Shown here: positions 40,776 through 41,334 of the stretch, piece by piece
How the letters are laid out: the number at the start of each line of letters is the position of its first letter
Position numbering within the stretch: position 1 is the stretch's first letter
Assembly (NCBI RefSeq): GCF_001668615.1
Contig: NZ_LZMC01000001.1
Coordinates: forward strand, 1 to 41,334
Origin: Mycobacterium sp. 1274761.0
GTDB lineage: Bacteria > Actinomycetota > Actinomycetes > Mycobacteriales > Mycobacteriaceae
Length of the DNA stretch: 41,334 bases
Reading direction: 5' to 3'
Notes under the pieces: generated by a model
The model's database searches: none
Seen by the model: the letters and a program-made list of their open reading frames with translations, nothing else
Told to the model about the DNA's origin: nothing
Made by a program: the position numbers and the translations under genes

Positions 40776-40868
40776 CATGGCCGGTGGCACGGCGAGGTGG
40801 CCTACGGCATGCTCGAACGGTCCAACCCGATCGACAAGATCGACCTAGTCGGCCACCAAAGCGTGTGA
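40776..40868 (+). pseudogene. possible gene remnant after egtE
   Basis: The egtE frame continues open for 30 codons after its stop and reads a protein-like stretch (HGEVAYGMLERSNPIDKID, then LVGHQSV and TGA). There is no good start with a ribosome binding site. It could be the 3' end of a deleted gene or chance coding in a GC-rich sequence. I do not recognise the family. Confidence 0.25.
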
Positions 40869-40916
40869 GAGCGGCCGGTTGTGGCTATCCCCATCAGGCA
40901 GAACGAAGGGGCCGAC

Positions 40917-41334
40917 ATGACCGAGCAGAAGCGCGACCGGACCCACTGGCTCTACATCATGGTGATCGTCGGGGTGATCGCCGGCATCGGCGTCGGTCTG
41001 CTGGCACCTGAGGTCGGTAAATCGCTCGGCGTGCTGGGCGAGCTATTCGTCAAGCTCATCAAGATGATGATCATCCCCGTCATCTTCTGCACGGTGGTGC
41101 TGGGCATCGGCAAGATCAGGGCGGCCGCGGTCGGCAAGGTCGGCGGCCTTGGATGGATCGGACGGGATGTCGAGGCCGGTTCCCGGCGCGATGATGTTGC
41201 CGACCAGCAGCCCTATGCCCAGCGCGACCGTCGACATCACCAGGAAGTAGCCCAACGCAAGGCCGCCGACCTTGCCGACCGCGGCCGCCCTGATCTTGCC
41301 GATGCCCAGCACCACCGTGCAGAAGATGACGTGC
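40917..41334 (+). CDS. dicarboxylate:cation symporter (DctA/DAACS family), 5' part, disrupted by fold-back
   Basis: The ATG at 40917 with AAGGGG upstream starts MTEQKRDRTHWLYIM, followed by a membrane helix (IVGVIAGIGVGLLAPEVG) and LFVKLIKMMIIPVIFCTVVLGIG. That last segment is the hallmark of the DAACS glutamate/C4-dicarboxylate symporters. Native sequence is lost after about codon 78 (41151). The frame stays open to the window end but reads the antisense of its own gene. The expected continuation (GGLALGYFLVMSTVALGIG and onward) is found on the minus strand at about 41165-41270. Only the first 78 residues can be taken as this gene. Confidence 0.75.
   Translation, partial: MTEQKRDRTHWLYIMVIVGVIAGIGVGLLAPEVGKSLGVLGELFVKLIKMMIIPVIFCTVVLGIGKIRAAAVGKVGGLGWIGRDVEAGSRRDDVADQQPYAQRDRRHHQEVAQRKAADLADRGRPDLADAQHHRAEDDV
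41079..41330. repeat. 73-bp perfect inverted repeat at the window end
   Basis: Arms 41079-41151 and 41258-41330 are exact reverse complements, separated by a 106-base spacer. The spacer read on the minus strand is the natural downstream sequence of the symporter gene. The junction near 41150 lies at a short complementary stretch (GGCCTTGG/CCAAGGCC type). The last four bases of the window do not match the other arm. Confidence 0.85.

Noticed and set aside
41043..41315. A separate minus-strand transporter gene
   Set aside because: It is the reverse copy of the symporter gene made by the fold-back, not an independent gene.

Overview
The window is a high-GC actinobacterial chromosome segment, almost certainly from a Mycolicibacterium-type (rapid-growing) mycobacterium. 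Gene order from LucA to the ergothioneine operon follows the Mycobacterium tuberculosis Rv3723–Rv3700c block closely: lucA, tRNA-Ser, ffs, aspartate aminotransferase, dnaX, CFA synthase, FAD oxidase, SRPBCC, amidase, ybaB, recR, gatD, murT, dnaQ-like, leuA, ask, asd, Rv3707c/3706c/3705c-like genes, egtABCDE. The inserted amt/glutamine synthetase-like/split glutamate synthase cluster resembles a nitrogen-limitation locus known from M. smegmatis. All names rest on reading translations and on gene order; no database search was possible.

Left part (1–5030): the 3' end of an ATP-dependent DNA ligase (LigC), its partner primase-polymerase (Prim-PolC/PolD1 type) and an overlapping membrane-anchored protein. 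Next come a small His/Trp-rich secreted peptide, a DapB-like reductase, a PepA-like secreted serine protease with PDZ domain, and LucA. Positions 5102–5343 hold tRNA-Ser(GGA) on the minus strand and the SRP RNA on the plus strand.

Middle part (5384–21860): metabolism and DNA repair genes (aspartate aminotransferase, dnaX, ybaB, recR, DnaQ-BRCT), lipid and envelope genes (CFA synthase plus FAD oxidase, amidase, MurT/GatD), a DUF559-type nuclease-like gene, a P450/VOC divergent pair, a SHOCT protein, and leuA. leuA is preceded by a clear Leu/Val-rich leader peptide and nested hairpins.

Right-middle (21915–29396, minus strand): a seven-gene nitrogen/amine operon read as amt, GlnT/GmaS-like synthetase, class II amidotransferase, GXGXG protein, FMN glutamate-synthase-like protein, DAO-family FAD oxidoreductase, XRE-cupin regulator, with a possible GlnR box ahead of amt.

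Right part (29526–41334, plus strand): a small membrane-anchored protein, ask–asd, a DUF4185-like secreted protein, a Gly/Pro/His-rich membrane protein, Ohr, a PknH-sensor-like secreted protein, the compact egtABCDE operon, and the start of a dicarboxylate:cation symporter. The symporter gene is interrupted by a 73-bp-arm inverted fold-back at the window end.

The most unusual signal is a 32-bp tandem unit found at two unrelated gene junctions (9901–9996 and 23768–23831). Each unit begins and ends in ATGA overlaps and encodes a chain of 11-residue mini-ORFs of nearly the same sequence. Three long intergenic hairpins (6672, 14586, 32431) and three convergent gene pairs sharing a 4-bp palindromic stop (CTAG, CTAG, TTAA) are also notable. 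With the starts chosen here no gene-free stretch exceeds 300 bases.
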